DNA of 64,000 nt. Source: JBGANR01 sp044222225 (GTDB lineage Bacteria > Actinomycetota > Actinomycetes > Mycobacteriales > Mycobacteriaceae). Shown here piece by piece: positions 62,225-64,000 of this stretch. How positions within the stretch are numbered: the stretch's first letter is position 1; every line of letters starts with the position of its first letter. A model generated the notes under the pieces. That model worked only from the letters and a program-made list of their open reading frames with translations. It was not told the DNA's origin and did no database searches. The position numbers and the translations under genes are program-made. The stretch is taken from contig JBGANR010000006.1 in the NCBI GenBank assembly GCA_044222225.1, forward strand, positions 62,001 to 126,000, in the 5' to 3' direction.

Positions 62225-63688
62225 CTAGAACGTCCCCGTGGCCGTGTTGCCCTTGCCCTTGTCCTCCACCTTCGGCGAGCCCGTCGTCCAGGTGACGATG
62301 TTGCCGTCGCCGGTGATCCGGATCGTGTCGGCCGCCGTCACCGCCACGATGTTGTCGTTCCCGGTGATCGTCAGCGTCGTGCAGTGTCCGGTGATGGTGA
62401 CGATCGAGTCCTTCACCGTCACCGTCTTGGCGTCGTCACTGCAGTCGAGCGTGATGATCCCGCCGAGGTCGGGCGCCTTCGACGTCGTGCTCCGGCCGGA
62501 CGGCGTCGAGGTGGACGTGGCCGAGCTCTCCTCACTCGGCGACACGCCGGTCGAGGTCGAGGTCGTCGCCGACGGCGCTTCGTTCCCGCGCAGTTTCCAC
62601 AGCGCGACGCCCGCCCCGCCGACCACGAGCACCCCGACGATCACCAGCCCGATCAGCAGCGACGAACGCTTCTTCTTCGGCGGCGGGTAGGACGGCCCGG
62701 GGTACTGGTTCGGCGGATACGGCGGCTGTTGCGGATACGACGGAGGCGGGTACGCGGGGCCGCCCATCGGCGGGTTCGGCGGCGGACCCCCGTACCCCTG
62801 ACCTCCGAACGCCGGCCGCGGCGCGACCGGCTGCGTCGGTCCGGTCATCTCGGCCTGCGGCGGTGCCACGCCGTCGACGGCCCGGCGGAACGCCGCGGCG
62901 AAGTCCGAGCACGTCGCGAACCTGTCCTCGCGGTTCTTCGCCATCGCCCGCGCGAGCACGGCGTCGACGGCCGCGGGCAGGTCGGCGCGGGCCGCGCGCG
63001 CCGACGGCGGCGGCTCCGAGATGTGGGCGGTCGCGACGAGCACCGCGCTGCTGCGGACGAACGGCGCCCGGCCCGTCAGCGCGCGATACGCCGTGCACGC
63101 GAGGGAGTACTGATCGGAGCGGTTGTCCAGCGGATCGCCGCACAGCTGCTCGGGCGAGGCGTAGGCGATGGTCCCGACGGCGACGCCCGTCTCCGTCAGT
63201 TCGGACGCCTCGGCGCCGATCCGCGCGATGCCGAAGTCGGTCAGCATCACGCGCCCCGTCGCGCTGATGAGGATGTTCGCCGGCTTGACGTCGCGATGCA
63301 CGAGTCCCCGAGCGCCCGCGTGATCGAGGGCGGCGGCGACATCGGTGACGATCCGCGCGACCTCACCCGGCGGCAACGCGCCGTCGCCGATCACGGCGCC
63401 GAGATCATGACCGTCCACCAGTTCGAACGCTGCCCACAGCCGGCCGTCGTACTCGCCGCGATCGTGCACGGTGACGATCGCGGGATGCGAGAGCGAGGCC
63501 ACGATGTCCGACTCGCGCTCGAATCGCCTGCGATAGGCGTCGTCGTACGTCAGCGCCGCCGCCATCACCTTGACGGCCTCCCGACGCGGCAGCCGGGGAT
63601 GCTTCGCGACGTACACCTCGCCCATCCCGCCGGCGCCGAGCAGCCGCTCGATGGTGTACCCGGCGAACGTCTCACCCGGTCGCAGCAC
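62225..63688 (-). CDS. Ser/Thr protein kinase with single helix and external DUF3060 domain
   Basis: 487 residues from the GTG at 63688, 5 bases after GGGAGG. The kinase (1 to about 265) has FAGYTIERLLGAGGMGEVYV (P-loop), Lys40 in AVKVM, HRDVKPANIL, DFGIAR and YASPEQL; all catalytic residues are intact. A Pro/Tyr-rich linker (about 270-335) leads to a membrane helix (about 341-362). The external part starts Ser/Thr-rich and ends in a repeated strand pattern (SIVTITGHCTTLTITGNDNI, DTIRITGDGNIVTW), the DUF3060 fold. No PASTA domain, so unlike PknB. It resembles mycobacterial PknF/PknJ-type enzymes at the start. Confidence 0.92.
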   Translation of the reverse strand: MLRPGETFAGYTIERLLGAGGMGEVYVAKHPRLPRREAVKVMAAALTYDDAYRRRFERESDIVASLSHPAIVTVHDRGEYDGRLWAAFELVDGHDLGAVIGDGALPPGEVARIVTDVAAALDHAGARGLVHRDVKPANILISATGRVMLTDFGIARIGAEASELTETGVAVGTIAYASPEQLCGDPLDNRSDQYSLACTAYRALTGRAPFVRSSAVLVATAHISEPPPSARAARADLPAAVDAVLARAMAKNREDRFATCSDFAAAFRRAVDGVAPPQAEMTGPTQPVAPRPAFGGQGYGGPPPNPPMGGPAYPPPSYPQQPPYPPNQYPGPSYPPPKKKRSSLLIGLVIVGVLVVGGAGVALWKLRGNEAPSATTSTSTGVSPSEESSATSTSTPSGRSTTSKAPDLGGIITLDCSDDAKTVTVKDSIVTITGHCTTLTITGNDNIVAVTAADTIRITGDGNIVTWTTGSPKVEDKGKGNTATGTF

Positions 63689-63801
63689 AACGGCCTCCCG
63701 CACTCGAGCTCCCGACGTCCGGCCCACGCCCGTGGCCCGGCCTCCGATTGTGCCCCGGACGGCGGCGGACGCCGCGCGGTTCCCGTCGATCGAACCCGAG
63801 G

Positions 63802-64000
63802 TTACTTCGGGACCGGGGTGAACTGCGCGCGGATGCCGCCGCGCAGCGTCGGCGAGATGCCGTTGAGGTAGGAGAGCACCTCCGTCGCCTCGGCACCGGT
63901 GTACGGCGTGGGCACGAAGTCGTTGTAGGCGTCGGTCCGTGAGACGCGCGTCGGAATGACGCGATACTCGACGCCGGAGACCTTCTTTCCGTCGAGGTCG
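63802..64000 (-). CDS. C-terminus of an unrecognised protein (runs off the right edge)
   Basis: Sixty-five codons and a TAA stop are visible on the minus strand; the frame stays open to the window edge. The visible part reads KVSGVEYRVIPTRVSRTDAY, NDFVPTPYTGAEATEVLSYL and ends RAQFTPVPK. I do not recognise it. Its stop lies 113 bp from the kinase start, so the two are tandem on the minus strand. Confidence 0.7.
   Translation of the reverse strand, partial: DLDGKKVSGVEYRVIPTRVSRTDAYNDFVPTPYTGAEATEVLSYLNGISPTLRGGIRAQFTPVPK

Overview
The window is about 70 % G+C chromosomal DNA from an actinobacterium of the order Mycobacteriales. The evidence is gene content and order that follow the Mycobacterium/Gordonia/Tsukamurella pattern: metZ with a rhodanese, purA, a DUF3151 gene, fba, DedA, SpoU methyltransferase/pyrE, clpB, dnaK-grpE-dnaJ-hspR, a large Fe-S oxidoreductase beside an alaA-type aminotransferase, and dcd. 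HspR-type operators (HAIR), many leaderless starts, an LprG/LppX-type lipoprotein and a PASTA-less Pkn kinase agree. The genus cannot be fixed by eye; Tsukamurella, Gordonia or a relative would fit. I saw no rRNA or tRNA gene, CRISPR array, insertion sequence, integrase or prophage gene. This is ordinary core chromosome with a few accessory islets.

Layout. 1-5.7 kb: end of a TadA-associated gene, tyrA, a DUF1089 protein, the cstA-ybdD pair and a Nudix hydrolase. 5.7-10.1 kb: an MMPL transporter, a Clp_N/HTH regulator with two perfect operators, a small membrane protein and a BrnT-like toxin-antitoxin pair. 10.1-15.3 kb: metZ, rhodanese, a membrane-anchored protein, fprA, purT. 15.3-20.9 kb: an ABC exporter with its TetR regulator, a metallophosphoesterase coupled to a TerD-VWA stress protein, and an aldehyde dehydrogenase. 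21-29.8 kb: purA, a zinc-type CDF transporter, an FUSC-type membrane protein, DUF3151, a Pro/Glu-rich membrane protein, fba and two DedA proteins. 29.8-40.3 kb: SpoU methyltransferase-pyrE-membrane protein operon, an OB-like secreted protein, an acyl-CoA synthetase with a one-chain acyl-CoA carboxylase, and clpB. 40.6-49.7 kb: a coiled-coil protein, an LCP ligase, a globin-reductase, an actin/Hsp70-like membrane protein and the dnaK-grpE-dnaJ-hspR operon. 49.7-57.9 kb: lipoprotein, DUF4189, YdcF/SanA, an ArsR-SRPBCC pair, the Fe-S oxidoreductase with a very long Pro-Gly tail, and the aminotransferase. 57.9-64 kb: a second Hsp70-like membrane protein, dcd, a secreted lipase, a PIG-L deacetylase, a Ser/Thr kinase with a DUF3060 sensor, and the end of an unrecognised gene.

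How it works together. The heat-shock regulon is the clearest circuit. HspR is the last gene of the dnaK operon, HAIR palindromes flank the dnaK promoter, and a further HAIR with a degenerate copy lies at the clpB promoter about 9 kb away. Other local circuits are readable from operators: the Clp_N/HTH gene (two 17-bp palindromes on a leaderless promoter), the ArsR-SRPBCC pair (24-bp palindrome at the start of transcription), the ABC-TetR operon (palindrome across the first start codon) and the acyl-CoA carboxylase (TTGACGTCAA-centred palindrome).

The most unusual features are dispersed long intergenic palindromes (three families with two copies each in the window, plus several single ones), the roughly 370-residue Pro-Gly tail on the Fe-S oxidoreductase, two membrane-anchored degenerate Hsp70-like proteins, a TerD-VWA fusion translationally coupled to a phosphoesterase, and a recent 20-bp tandem duplication that seems to have broken start/stop overlap coupling in the ArsR pair. 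I did not find a clearly new multi-gene system.
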